From assembly GCA_021731085.1 (NCBI GenBank), contig JAKFYB010000026.1, positions 1 to 64,000 on the forward strand: 64,000 nt of DNA. The letters are read 5' to 3'. Made by a program: the position numbers and the translations under genes. The notes beneath the pieces were generated by a model. It was not told the origin of the DNA, made no database searches, and was given only the letters and a program-made list of their open reading frames with translations. Position 1 is the stretch's first letter. Every line of letters starts with the position of its first letter. The DNA comes from Dehalococcoidia bacterium (GTDB lineage Bacteria > Chloroflexota > Dehalococcoidia > DSTF01 > JACRBR01). This document shows, piece after piece, positions 26,193 to 35,837 of the stretch.

Positions 26193-28412
26193 CTACTGGC
26201 CCCGAACGTCTTTGCGCTTGTTCTGGACGTAATCCACGAGGATGTACTGCCCAAGTTGGTCAGGAGTAGTATAGAACACGCGGCCCTTGTTAATCTTTGC
26301 GACTTGGTTAACGAACTCCTTCAGGTAGTAGTTGCGGTCAAGCATGAAGGTGTTGATGGTGATGCCCTTTTGGGTCGCCCGCTTCACTTCCTTGAGCGTC
26401 TCGCGGATGGTGATTGGACTGGGCGGGTAGGCGAAATAGCTTCGACCGCGTTCCAGGTGCGCCGTCGGCTCGCCGTCGCTAATCATAATGATCTGCTTCG
26501 TGCCGCTCTTGTGCTTCGAGAGCAGATTCTGGGCCATCATGAGGGCATGGTGCATATTTGTGCCCAGAACGGACTCATCCCATCGGACATAAGGAAGCTG
26601 CTCCGCCTTGAGTTCACGGGCGTATGCTGAGAACCCGATGATGTACAGGCTGTCCCGGGTGAACTGGCTGCGGATGAGGTTGTTGAGCGCCAGCGCGACC
26701 TTCTTGGCCGCCTGGAACGACCCGCGAAGCGCCATTGACCACGAAAGGTCGACCATCATCACCGTGGCTGTCTGGGTCAACTGCTCGGAACGGTAGACCT
26801 CGAAGTCGTCCTTGGTGAGGCGTACGGGCACGGTCGCGCCTTCGCGTGCCAGTGAATTCATGATGGTCTTGTCGAGCGCGAGGTGGAACGGGTCGCCGAA
26901 CTCGTACTTCTTCGTGTCGTCGGTGCGCTCGCCCCCGCGTCCGCTGTCCTTCACCGCGTGCTTGCCGAAGGAGTCCTTCTTCAGCGTCGAGTAGATCTCG
27001 CCGAGCGCCTTCTGACCGATCTTGCGAGTGCCGCGCGGCGTCAGCTCGTAGTTGTTGCCCTTCTTTGTGATGTAGCCGGCTTCTTCGAGAATGTCCATGA
27101 ATTGCTTGAGTTGGTCCAGCGTTTCGCCCGCCTCTTCGCCGAGCAGTTCCTTGAGCTTCTCCTCGTCGATGTCGTCGACATCACCGCCGTACTGCGTGCG
27201 TTCGAGCTGCTTCTCCAGGTCGTCGAGCGACTGCATCTGATCCATCAGGCGCATCGCCTCGTTGAGGTCGACTTCCTCGTCGCCGCGGAACGGGTACTGG
27301 TTCCGCATATCGCGCATCGGCGAAAGGAACTCGAGATTCATCTGCAGCTCAGACAACTCTGATTGCAGATCGGGATCGCCAACTTTGTCCTGGAGCAGCT
27401 CTTGGAGCTGTTGGCGCATGTCGCCGGGCAGGCTGTCGAGCAGGTTCTGCATTTGCGCCGCCTGCGCTTGCATGCGCTCGACCAACTCATCGAGTGACTG
27501 CGGCGGGTTCGATCCGAACAGATCGCCGTACTTACCCATGAACCCGTCGAAGTCGGGCTCGTTGCCGGCCAGGCGGTCGCTGAGCATCTGGTTCAGCTCT
27601 TTGACCATCTCCTTCATGCGCGCCATTTCCTCGGGCGACATGTTGGAGATCTGGTTGTACATGTCCTTGAAGAAGGTCTCCGTCATTGCCTTCTTCAGCA
27701 TGTCCATCAGTTCTGTGAACTTGTGCTGTGCCTCCGGATCCATGAACTCGTAGTTCTGGAGCTCCTTGACGGCGCCCGCGGGATCCTCCGGTAGGTTCGA
27801 GAGGAAGTTCTTCTTGCGGTCGGAGATGTTCTTGAGCATCTGTGCGAACTGCTCGTTGTCGCCGCCGCCCTGCTGTCCGCCGCCTTGAGGCGCGCCACCC
27901 TGTCGCGAAGATGGAGAGCCATCGCCGGACTGCTGCTGTCCGCCACTCTGTGGTTGACCCTGCTGATCTGCCTCTGGCGCACCATCATTCGGGCCGCCTG
28001 GCTGCTGTTGTGGCGCACCGTCCTGAGCATATGCCTGCGGGCCCTCGCCCGATGCGCCGTTATCTTGCTGGTCTTGTGGCCCAAGCGTCTCTTCGAGGCG
28101 GCGGTCGATCGTGCCGCGCTCCATGCTGAGAATCTCGTCGAGGCGCTGCTTGATGTCGTCCATCACCGACGAGAGGTTGAACTTGTCGAGCGTGTTGCGG
28201 CGCTGCTGCCGGAGCTGCTGAAGCAGATCGCGCAGCCCCTGGAGCTGTTGTCCCTGATTTCCCTTCATGCCGCGCTGCAGCAAGTTGCGCATCGCGTGCT
28301 GAAGATCGCCGAAATTCATCAGGTCGTCCGTCAGCGCCTCGAGCACCTCATCGGGGTCGAGGGGTGGGATTTCCTGCGTGCCGTCCCATTCGCTGTATCG
28401 GAATGCGACCAT
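26193..28412 (-). CDS. VWA domain protein with Gln/Gly-rich linker
   Basis: A 739-residue cytosolic protein. A helical N-terminus (LLQQLRQQRRNTLDKF) is followed by a low-complexity Gln/Gly/Pro/Ser stretch (residues about 115-185), a long helical region with many Met and Gln residues, and a C-terminal von Willebrand A domain from about residue 540. The MIDAS motif is DLSWS (about 554-558) with NMHHA and SDGEPTAH as the other metal loops. Such proteins work as partners of MoxR AAA+ ATPases in assembling or activating metal enzymes. The MoxR gene lies just upstream on the same strand. Confidence 0.88.
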   Translation of the reverse strand: MVAFRYSEWDGTQEIPPLDPDEVLEALTDDLMNFGDLQHAMRNLLQRGMKGNQGQQLQGLRDLLQQLRQQRRNTLDKFNLSSVMDDIKQRLDEILSMERGTIDRRLEETLGPQDQQDNGASGEGPQAYAQDGAPQQQPGGPNDGAPEADQQGQPQSGGQQQSGDGSPSSRQGGAPQGGGQQGGGDNEQFAQMLKNISDRKKNFLSNLPEDPAGAVKELQNYEFMDPEAQHKFTELMDMLKKAMTETFFKDMYNQISNMSPEEMARMKEMVKELNQMLSDRLAGNEPDFDGFMGKYGDLFGSNPPQSLDELVERMQAQAAQMQNLLDSLPGDMRQQLQELLQDKVGDPDLQSELSELQMNLEFLSPMRDMRNQYPFRGDEEVDLNEAMRLMDQMQSLDDLEKQLERTQYGGDVDDIDEEKLKELLGEEAGETLDQLKQFMDILEEAGYITKKGNNYELTPRGTRKIGQKALGEIYSTLKKDSFGKHAVKDSGRGGERTDDTKKYEFGDPFHLALDKTIMNSLAREGATVPVRLTKDDFEVYRSEQLTQTATVMMVDLSWSMALRGSFQAAKKVALALNNLIRSQFTRDSLYIIGFSAYARELKAEQLPYVRWDESVLGTNMHHALMMAQNLLSKHKSGTKQIIMISDGEPTAHLERGRSYFAYPPSPITIRETLKEVKRATQKGITINTFMLDRNYYLKEFVNQVAKINKGRVFYTTPDQLGQYILVDYVQNKRKDVRGQ

Positions 28413-28468
28413 GTTCGTCCCTGCTTCCGGAATACTGCCTCGTGACGATTGCGCCTTCCGTGGGTGGG

Positions 28469-28801
28469 CTAACCGCCTGCCAACTCCTCCGCGATGCGGG
28501 CATCGATCACGTCCTGATGTTCGCCGTAGAACACGAGCGCGGCGTCGATGTCTGCAGGCTTGAGCACGGTGCCGTAGGCGTGCATGACTCGTTGCCTGTC
28601 CTGCTTGTACTCGTTCATCCAGCGCATGAGTTGCCAGACCTTCGTGCCGCCGTCGCCAACGCGTACACTCAGCGGATCGGGCAGGTCGGGGTGAAAATAT
28701 GAGCCCCGCACCCAGGCCCTTCCGGTGCCGTGGCCTTCGCCCCAGCCGGTCATGACTTGCGAGGGTTCGTCCTTCTGGAAGTATGTAAATGTCTGTGTCA
28801 T
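28469..28801 (-). CDS. Small conserved-looking protein between MoxR and VWA genes
   Basis: A 110-residue protein starting 3 bases after the MoxR stop codon, so clearly in the same operon. It is rich in aromatic residues at the N-terminus (TFTYFQKDEP, GRAWVRGSYFHPD) and ends in KPADIDAALVFYGEHQDVIDARI, a helix that resembles the end of DUF433-type proteins (aaLaYy...). It may be an adaptor for the MoxR-VWA pair. The function is unknown. Confidence 0.7.
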   Translation of the reverse strand: MTQTFTYFQKDEPSQVMTGWGEGHGTGRAWVRGSYFHPDLPDPLSVRVGDGGTKVWQLMRWMNEYKQDRQRVMHAYGTVLKPADIDAALVFYGEHQDVIDARIAEELAGG

Positions 28802-28804
28802 GGC

Positions 28805-30208
28805 CTAACCCCTGTACGCAATCCGGCCGCCGACGCGGTCCTTGTTGAGCCGCTTGTTGAGGTGCAAGCCCTCCAGCACAAACTCCGTCGCGCTGGCGAC
28901 GACGGCAGGGTTCTCGCCCGGATCCAGCGTCGAGACTGCCTTGCTGAGACCCTCGATCCCGTTCATCAGATCCACGTACTGCTTCGACGGGAGGCTGTCG
29001 GCCACCTCGGCCGTGCCGCCTGCCTTGAACTTTGTCACGACGTCCTCGAGATCCACAACGTTGAAGTAACGATTGAACACGGCAACGACGGCGCCCTGCA
29101 CCAACTTCTCGATGATCTGGTCTTCCTTGCCGTCTTCGACCGTCTCGAACTCTACCTTCCCGCTGATCGTCGGGATGATGTACGGCAGGTCGCTGATGCG
29201 CGGGACAACGTCGCGCTCGCCGAGACGGATTGCCCGCCGCATCGCGTTCGCGAGCAAGCTTTCGTAGTCGGCGATCGATGCGCGGACTGAAACACCGGAA
29301 CGCTGGTTCACGTCGGGGCTGCGTCGCGCCAGCCGCGTGATCTCGGCGACGATCTCCTTCATGTATTGAGGAACCGTGACTGTGAACTCCTCGTCGGTGA
29401 ACGAAGAGCTTTCTTGCTCCATGATGTCGATCTCGTGCTCGACCGAGCGCGGATAGTGTGTTCGAATCTGCGCGCCGTAGCGGTCCTTCAGGGGGGTGAT
29501 GATGCGCCCGCGGTTCGTGTAGTCCTCCGGGTTCGCCGACGCGACGATGATCACGTCGAGCGGCATCCGGATGCGGTACCCGCGAATCTGCACATCGCGC
29601 TCTTCCATGATGTTCAACAGACCGACCTGGATGCGCTCGGCGAGGTCCGGCAACTCGTTGATGCAGAAGATGCCGCGGTTCGTGCGTGGGATCAGGCCGT
29701 AGTGGATGGTCAGCTCGTCGGACAGGTAGCGGCCTTCGGCAACCTTGATTGGGTCGACTTCGCCGATCAGGTCCGCGATCGTGATATCGGGCGTCGCCAG
29801 CTTCTCGCCGTAGCGTTGGTCGCGCGAGATCCAGTCGATTTCGAGGTTGTCGCCCTCTGCCTCGATGCGCGCCTTCGCGTTATCCGTGATCGGCTCGAAC
29901 GGGCTCTCGTGCAGTTCGCTTCCGGCGATCACGGGCACGTATTCATCGAGGAGGCCTGTTAGTCCTCGAATCATGCGCGACTTCGCTTGGCCACGCTCGC
30001 CAAGGAAGATGATGTCTTGACCCGAAAGGATCGCGTTCTCAAGCTGCGGCACGACGCTGTCCTCGTAGCCATAGATGCCATCGAATAGCGGTTGCCCGGA
30101 GCGTATGCGCTTGATGAGGTTCCGGCGCATCTCCTCCTTTACGGAGACGACGCTATAGCCAGACTTCTTGAGTTCGCCGAGGGTGCGTGCTTGGTTGTCG
30201 GATGTCAT
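28805..30208 (-). CDS. MoxR-like AAA+ ATPase (magnesium-chelatase ChlI type)
   Basis: A 467-residue AAA+ ATPase. Walker A is GERGQAKS (residues 70-77). The Walker B region is GIFCINELPDL. NIMEERDVQIRGYRIRMPLDVIIVASANPEDYTNRGRIITPLKDRYG carries the MoxR/ChlI hallmarks, here with sensor 1 in ASANP. A helical C-terminal domain follows. With the VWA protein it forms the two-part chaperone type that inserts metals or remodels targets. A ggaagg ribosome site supports the start. Confidence 0.9.
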   Translation of the reverse strand: MTSDNQARTLGELKKSGYSVVSVKEEMRRNLIKRIRSGQPLFDGIYGYEDSVVPQLENAILSGQDIIFLGERGQAKSRMIRGLTGLLDEYVPVIAGSELHESPFEPITDNAKARIEAEGDNLEIDWISRDQRYGEKLATPDITIADLIGEVDPIKVAEGRYLSDELTIHYGLIPRTNRGIFCINELPDLAERIQVGLLNIMEERDVQIRGYRIRMPLDVIIVASANPEDYTNRGRIITPLKDRYGAQIRTHYPRSVEHEIDIMEQESSSFTDEEFTVTVPQYMKEIVAEITRLARRSPDVNQRSGVSVRASIADYESLLANAMRRAIRLGERDVVPRISDLPYIIPTISGKVEFETVEDGKEDQIIEKLVQGAVVAVFNRYFNVVDLEDVVTKFKAGGTAEVADSLPSKQYVDLMNGIEGLSKAVSTLDPGENPAVVASATEFVLEGLHLNKRLNKDRVGGRIAYRG

Positions 30209-30250
30209 GCGCGATCTGATCCTTCCGGGCTGTAGATTGCATCCCGATCA

Positions 30251-31264
30251 CTACTCCCCCGCCATGCTGTCGAAGAATCGTGCGAGCTCATCGCGCTCGA
30301 ACATGGGGAGAGGCTGATCCTCTGCCCCCAGTATAACCCTGCTGGGCCCTTGTTCGACCTTTCCAATAACGCGCGCGCCTCCCGGATGGCTAGTGCCGGC
30401 AATTGAGGCTGCGATTTCCCCTGGCACGATGGCGAGCAGTGCGCCCGAGGCGAGGAGGCCTAACGGGTCTAACCCGAGCGCGTCGCAGATGGTTGCCGTC
30501 TCGGGAAGTACGGAAATCGCAGCCCGATCGATGCTCAGTGTGGCGCTGGTCGCCGCCGCCATCTCGTGAAGCGCAGTGGCGATGCCGCCTTCCGTCGGGT
30601 CGTGCATCAGGCGCGGCTTGCCCGTTCCACATAAGGCCTGGGCTGAGGCGACGACGCTGATGCCGGGCTCGAACAGGAAGCGCGCGGCTCTCGCAATGAG
30701 GCCATGATCCACGCCAGCATCTCGGAGCGCATCCGAAGCCTCTTGCGCGAGTATGGTCGTGCCCTCGATAGCGATGTCGCCAATAAGGATGACACGATCT
30801 CCGGGGGTGATGCCTTCGCCGTTCACGAGATCTTCGCGCGCGCACTCTCCGAGCATCGTCCCGACGACGATGGGGCGGTCGATGCCCGCCGTGACCTCGG
30901 TGTGCCCGCCGACGAGCGTGATGTCGAGTTCGGTCGTTGCTCGCACAAGCTGGTCGAAGATTCGGGCGGGCAGGTCGTCCGCCGCGCCGACAGGAAGCAG
31001 CGCTGTTGCCAAGAACCACGACGGTCGCGCTCCCATGCAAGCGATGTCGTTTGCATTGACGTGAACGGCGTACCACCCGATGTCCGCGGCGGCGAATGTG
31101 ATCGGATCTGTCGTGGCGACGAGGACACGACCGCCACCAATGTCGATCGCCGCGGCGTCTCGTCCGATGCAGGGACCGAGAATGACGCGAGGGTCGCGAA
31201 ATATGGGAATGCCTGCGAGCAAGCCTTCGAGCACACGCTGAGGCAGCTTGCCCGCGCGGAGCAT
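30251..31264 (-). CDS. AIR synthase-related (PurM/HypE-like) protein
   Basis: A 337-residue ATP-binding protein of the PurM superfamily. Marks are GPCIGRDAAAIDIGG, VATTDPITFAAADIGWYAVHVNANDIACMGARP (metal and phosphate loop), ITLVGGHTEVT and MHDPTEGGIATAL. HypE, which matures NiFe hydrogenase, is the closest named member, but no other hyp gene is here and the C-terminal Cys of true HypE (PRIC) is absent. Its start codon overlaps the stop of the SRPBCC gene (ATGA), so the two are coupled. The substrate is unknown. Confidence 0.85.
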   Translation of the reverse strand: MLRAGKLPQRVLEGLLAGIPIFRDPRVILGPCIGRDAAAIDIGGGRVLVATTDPITFAAADIGWYAVHVNANDIACMGARPSWFLATALLPVGAADDLPARIFDQLVRATTELDITLVGGHTEVTAGIDRPIVVGTMLGECAREDLVNGEGITPGDRVILIGDIAIEGTTILAQEASDALRDAGVDHGLIARAARFLFEPGISVVASAQALCGTGKPRLMHDPTEGGIATALHEMAAATSATLSIDRAAISVLPETATICDALGLDPLGLLASGALLAIVPGEIAASIAGTSHPGGARVIGKVEQGPSRVILGAEDQPLPMFERDELARFFDSMAGE

Positions 31265-31734
31265 CAGGGCATCTCGCTGACGCGTTCGATGACGTGATCG
31301 GTGAAGGCATCGACGAGCTTCGGGAGCATGCGACGCGCGCTCAAACCAAGCGTCGTCCCCACGAGGAAGTCGCTGATGACGCCCGATCCTTCGGCCCCAA
31401 TCTCCACGTCGAGGGTCGATCCCTCCGGCTCATCCAGCAGGCCAAACTTCAGATACGCGTTTTGCACCTGGTCTCCGAGGGGGGAGTTTGTGCCGCCGAA
31501 GGCGCACGTCAGCAGCTCCGCATCACGCCAGTCGACTATGCGCCACTTCGACCACCGCGACTGGTGGTCGGCGAGCGCCACGAGTTCCGCGCCAGGACCT
31601 GGTACGTGGCCGTCTTCAAGCTGGAGCGTCTCCATGTTAGGAAACCACTTCGGCCACGACGGGAAATCCGTGAGCACTGACCAGATCAGCGCGGCTGGTG
31701 CGTCGTAGGCCTGTGATGCAAAGAAGGACGCCAT
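31264..31734 (-). CDS. SRPBCC / polyketide cyclase-like protein
   Basis: A 156-residue START-type fold protein with the opening YDAPAALIWSVLTDFPSWPKWFPN, the usual first helix and strand of SRPBCC ligand-binding proteins, and a late amphipathic helix. It probably binds a hydrophobic ligand. Its stop overlaps the start of the PurM-like gene. A TATAGT box lies 9 bases before the ATG (31743-31748 on the minus strand), so it may also have its own promoter inside the larger cluster. Confidence 0.75.
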   Translation of the reverse strand: MASFFASQAYDAPAALIWSVLTDFPSWPKWFPNMETLQLEDGHVPGPGAELVALADHQSRWSKWRIVDWRDAELLTCAFGGTNSPLGDQVQNAYLKFGLLDEPEGSTLDVEIGAEGSGVISDFLVGTTLGLSARRMLPKLVDAFTDHVIERVSEMP

Positions 31735-31773
31735 AGTTCGGCAACTATATCATCGCGTGTGAGACCGAAGAGC

Positions 31774-34170
31774 TTAGTCGAAGTGCAGCTCGTCAGCATC
31801 GTCGGCGCTGGATGAGGGCTTGTCGTCAGGCGGGTATACCTCGCGCGAGCCGCCGCCTTCCGCAGGCCCCACGATGCCGTGCTCTTCAAGCAGGTCCATC
31901 AGCCGTGCCGCTCGCGGATAGCCGATGCGAAGGCGGCGCTGCATGAGCGACGTGCTGATGCGGTTGTGCTCGTAGGCGAGCTCCTTCGCCTTCTCAAACA
32001 TGTCGTCCGTCGCGCCTTCCTGTTCAAGCTCGGCCTTCGCCGCCTCGAAGAGATGGTCGAACCGTTCGGGCTCCAGCTCGGCGAAGCGATCCTGTGTCCA
32101 GAAGTCAACGATGCCCTCGATCTCCTCATCGGAGACGTACACGCCCTGGAGGCGGCGCGGCTTCGCCGCATCTGGCGCCATATAGAGCATGTCGCCGCGT
32201 CCAAGCAGCTTCTCCGCCCCCGCCATGTCGAGAATCGTGCGCGAGTCCACCTGTGAACTAACCGCGAACGCGATGCGTGTCGGGAAGTTCGCCTTGATCA
32301 GACCTGTAATGACATCCACTGATGGCCGCTGTGTCGCCACCACGAGGTGAATGCCCGTGGCGCGCGCAAGCTGGGCCAAACGGCAGATCTGGCGCTCGAC
32401 TTCGAACGGCGCCGCCATCATCAGGTCGGCCAGCTCGTCGATGATAACAACCCAGTACGGAAGCTTCTCCTGCGAACGCGGGCTGCGGTTGTAGCCCTCG
32501 ATGTTTCGCACGGCGATCGCGGCGAACTTGCGGTAGCGCGCTTCCATCTCGTGAATCACGGCCTGCAACGTGCCGACAACCTTGTCCATCTCAACAACGA
32601 TGTTCGAGAAGACGAGGTGCGGGATCGGCTGAAACGCTGCGAGTTCTACCCGCTTCGGGTCGATCATCACGAAGCGCACATCCGCCGGCGACGCATGCAT
32701 AAGGATGCACGAGATGATCGCGTTCATGCAGACGGACTTACCCGATCCTGTCGACCCGGCAATTAGCAAATGAGGCATCTTGGTGAGATCGGCGATGATC
32801 GGTTCACCGGACACGCTCTGGCCGAGCGCGACCGTGAGCTTGCTCTTCCCCGCTGCGCGCTGGAAGTGCGTGCTCTGCACGACGCTCCGTAGCGCAACGA
32901 GCGACTTCGTCGCGTTCGGCACTTCGATGCCGAGCACTGGTTTCCCGGGCACTGGCGCTTCGATGCGAACCGAGTGCGCCGCCAGCGCCAGCGCCAGGTC
33001 GTTCGCCAGCGACGTGATCTGCTGCACGCGAACGCGCGTACGGGACACCTCTTCGATGCGAATCTTCTGTGCGCCGTCCTTGCCGATGATGGGCTTGTTG
33101 TTCTCGTCGCGCTCGACGACGTTCTTCGTCTTGATCTCCCAGCCGGGCTCGATGCCGAACTGTGTGACCGTTGGGCCTTCGTTGATCTGCACGACCTTCG
33201 CGTCGACCCCGAAGCTCGCGAGTGTCTGCTCGATCAGTTCCGCACGCAGCTCGTTGTCGACCGTGCTGTTCTCTTCCTTTGCCTTGTCGACGAGAAGATC
33301 CATCGGCGGGAGTTGCCAGCCGCCTCGTTTTCGATTGCCGGCCGCATCGACCTCGACCTCAGTGTCTTCTTCCTCTGGGGCCCCTTCGTCGAACATCGAC
33401 GACTGGACGGGCTCATCCTCTTCGTCCTCTTCCCAGTCCTCATCAACCTCATCGGCGACTGCTGCACCCGAGCTGCGCGCCCAGAGCTCTGAGTCGAGGG
33501 GCACCTTCTGCGAGCCCTTTGGAGCCGGCTTTGTGGGGAATATGAATTCGAATCCACGCTTTGTGTTAGCGGCGGCCTTCTGCGGGAGTTGCCATTCCCA
33601 TGCGGTTTGTGCGTAGTACGGAGCGTTCTGGATGGCCGTCGCCGCAATTGTTGGGAATGCGACCGCGAGCGCGGCGACCGTGATGCAGAGCCACGCGATG
33701 ATCCCGAATGGGTTGTCCGCGAACGCGCGCCCAAGATCGCCGCCGAGCGAATGCTCGCTGACCGACACATCGCCTAATGAAATGTCCGGCGTGAAGAAAC
33801 CAAGGAAGCCCGCGATCGCCAGCGCCGCGAGCCCGCCCACCAGCCATGGATGCCAGTCGGCCCAGAGCTTCTCATGCTCATCCCGGATTACCAGCCAGCC
33901 GGCGTAGAGCAGCAGGGCAATCCAGCCGAAGATCAGCAGCCCGAACGTCTCGACAAAGCTGTTACGAAGGTCGGCCAGCCCGGACGTGAACGGTACGAGC
34001 CAGGGCACCGCAAGCAGCGCGAGGATGATCAGCAGGACACCAAGACTCTCGCGACGAATTAAGAAGTCTTGGATAGTCTGGAACGCGGACTGGCCCGCCT
34101 TCTTCCTACCGACTGCTTTCGTCGGAGCCTTCACTGCCTTCTGAGGCTTCGCACGCGTCCTTACGGCCAC
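31774..34170 (-). CDS. ftsK: FtsK/SpoIIIE DNA translocase
   Basis: A 798-residue membrane-anchored motor that pumps chromosomal DNA through the closing septum. Four transmembrane helices occupy residues about 38-190, then comes an acidic linker with DEDWEEDEEDEP, then the motor: Walker A GSTGSGKS at about 471-478, VRFVMIDPKRVEL, and IDELADLMM as Walker B. The C-terminal winged-helix gamma domain (STSLMQRRLRIGYPRAARLMD) binds KOPS-like sites. It starts with GTG behind ggagg, 3 bases after the RNase J stop. Confidence 0.95.
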   Translation of the reverse strand: MAVRTRAKPQKAVKAPTKAVGRKKAGQSAFQTIQDFLIRRESLGVLLIILALLAVPWLVPFTSGLADLRNSFVETFGLLIFGWIALLLYAGWLVIRDEHEKLWADWHPWLVGGLAALAIAGFLGFFTPDISLGDVSVSEHSLGGDLGRAFADNPFGIIAWLCITVAALAVAFPTIAATAIQNAPYYAQTAWEWQLPQKAAANTKRGFEFIFPTKPAPKGSQKVPLDSELWARSSGAAVADEVDEDWEEDEEDEPVQSSMFDEGAPEEEDTEVEVDAAGNRKRGGWQLPPMDLLVDKAKEENSTVDNELRAELIEQTLASFGVDAKVVQINEGPTVTQFGIEPGWEIKTKNVVERDENNKPIIGKDGAQKIRIEEVSRTRVRVQQITSLANDLALALAAHSVRIEAPVPGKPVLGIEVPNATKSLVALRSVVQSTHFQRAAGKSKLTVALGQSVSGEPIIADLTKMPHLLIAGSTGSGKSVCMNAIISCILMHASPADVRFVMIDPKRVELAAFQPIPHLVFSNIVVEMDKVVGTLQAVIHEMEARYRKFAAIAVRNIEGYNRSPRSQEKLPYWVVIIDELADLMMAAPFEVERQICRLAQLARATGIHLVVATQRPSVDVITGLIKANFPTRIAFAVSSQVDSRTILDMAGAEKLLGRGDMLYMAPDAAKPRRLQGVYVSDEEIEGIVDFWTQDRFAELEPERFDHLFEAAKAELEQEGATDDMFEKAKELAYEHNRISTSLMQRRLRIGYPRAARLMDLLEEHGIVGPAEGGGSREVYPPDDKPSSSADDADELHFD

Positions 34171-34173
34171 CGC

Positions 34174-35829
34174 CTACACCTCCACCCGCACCGGCAGGAC
34201 CATCGGCCGCCGCTTTGTCTCCTCATACAGAAACTTAGCGACGCTCTCCTTGACGGACGTCTGTACGGCGCCCCATTCGAGCGGATGGTCTTCGGATTTA
34301 AGGCGCGAGGTCACGTGGTCGCGCGTGCGCTCGATCAGCCCTTCGCTTTCGTCCATATCGACGAACCCGCGTGAGACGACCTCGGGACGTCCTTGCAGGT
34401 GGCTTGTGTTCTTGTCCATCGGCAAGATGACGACGACCATGCCGTCTGCTGCGAGATGCTTGCGGTCGCGCAGCACGACGTGATCGATATCGCCGACGCC
34501 AAGTCCGTCGACATACACGTAGTCGCATGTGATGCGCTCCCCATACTGCGCGTCGCCCTTGCCGTCGATCTCCAGCACGTCGCCGTCCGTCATGATGAAC
34601 GTGTCGGTGCCCTGGTCGAGCGCTTCAGCGATCTGGGAGTGCAGCACCATGTGCCGGTACTCGCCGTGTACGGGCACGAAGTAGCGCGGCTTCACGAGCG
34701 TGTGCAGGATCTTTAGTTCTTCCGCCGCGGCGTGTCCGCGCACGTGCACGTCGGCGATGCGGTTGTACAGCACGTTTGCGCCCAACTTGAACAAGTTGTC
34801 GACTGTCCGATGCACGAGCGCCTCATTGCCAGGTACGGCGGACGCCGACATGATCACAAGGTCGCCGTCGACGATCTTCACGTGCTGGTGATCCTGGTTC
34901 GCCATACGTGTGAGCGCTGACGTCGGTTCGCCCTGGCTCCCGGTGGTGATGACGGCGAGCTTTTCGTGCGGCACGTTGGGAAGTTCACGCACGCTCACGA
35001 GCATGCCCTCCGGCGCGCGCAGATAGCCGCGTTCGAGCGCCATGTTGGTGTTATCGATCATCGTGCGGCCGGTGATGAAGACGCGCCGCCCGCAATGTTC
35101 CGCCGCGTCGAACACCTGCTGCACGCGCGAGATGAGCGACGCGAACGTGGTGACGATGACGCGACCCTCGGCCTTGGCCATGAACTTGAAGATGGACTCA
35201 CCGACGATCTGCTCCGACGGCGTGTACCCGGGAATCTCTGCGTACGTCGAGTCGGCACAGAGCAGTGTCACGCCCTCGTCGCCGTACTGCGCGAGCGCCG
35301 AGAGATCCGTCGACTGCCCCATGACAGGCGTGTGGTCGAGCTTGAAGTCACCCGTGTGGATGCAGATGCCCATCGGCGTGTGGATCGCGTATCCAACCGA
35401 GTCAGGAATGCTGTGCGCGACTTGGAACGGCTCGATGCGGAATGGGCCTTCTTCGACAGAGTCGCCAGGCCGGATCTCGCGCAAGTCAGTGCTCTGGAGC
35501 AAGCGCGCTTCCTTGAGCTTGACCGTGATCAGTCCGTGCGCGAGCGGCGTCGCGTACACAGGCACGCTGATCTGGCGGAGGATGTAGGGCAGGGCGCCCG
35601 TGTGGTCCTCATGACCGTGCGTGATGAAGATCGCCCGCAGGTTCTTCCTGTTTTCGAGGATGTAGGACACGTCGGGGATGACAAGATCGACGCCGAGCAT
35701 GTCCTCGGTCGGGAACATGAGCCCGCAGTCGATGGCGATGCAATCATCGCCGTACTCGAACAACATCATGTTCTTGCCGATCTCTCCGAGACCGCCAAGC
35801 GGAATAACACGCAGTAGTGGTTCTGCCAT
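34174..35829 (-). CDS. rnj: Ribonuclease J
   Basis: A 551-residue metallo-beta-lactamase/beta-CASP nuclease with 5' exonuclease and endonuclease action in mRNA decay and RNA maturation. The zinc motif HGHEDH is at residues 71-76, with GDFKLDH and PVHGEYRHM further on. The N-terminus LRVIPLGGLGEIGKNM is typical. The length matches the family. The gene sits between the glycosylase and ftsK genes with gaps of only 8 and 3 bases, which makes a single transcript likely. Confidence 0.96.
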   Translation of the reverse strand: MAEPLLRVIPLGGLGEIGKNMMLFEYGDDCIAIDCGLMFPTEDMLGVDLVIPDVSYILENRKNLRAIFITHGHEDHTGALPYILRQISVPVYATPLAHGLITVKLKEARLLQSTDLREIRPGDSVEEGPFRIEPFQVAHSIPDSVGYAIHTPMGICIHTGDFKLDHTPVMGQSTDLSALAQYGDEGVTLLCADSTYAEIPGYTPSEQIVGESIFKFMAKAEGRVIVTTFASLISRVQQVFDAAEHCGRRVFITGRTMIDNTNMALERGYLRAPEGMLVSVRELPNVPHEKLAVITTGSQGEPTSALTRMANQDHQHVKIVDGDLVIMSASAVPGNEALVHRTVDNLFKLGANVLYNRIADVHVRGHAAAEELKILHTLVKPRYFVPVHGEYRHMVLHSQIAEALDQGTDTFIMTDGDVLEIDGKGDAQYGERITCDYVYVDGLGVGDIDHVVLRDRKHLAADGMVVVILPMDKNTSHLQGRPEVVSRGFVDMDESEGLIERTRDHVTSRLKSEDHPLEWGAVQTSVKESVAKFLYEETKRRPMVLPVRVEV

Positions 35830-35837
35830 TGCGTCCT

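Noticed and set aside
30251-31264. True HypE hydrogenase-maturation protein
   Set aside because: The C-terminal Cys motif is missing and no other hyp or hydrogenase gene is present.
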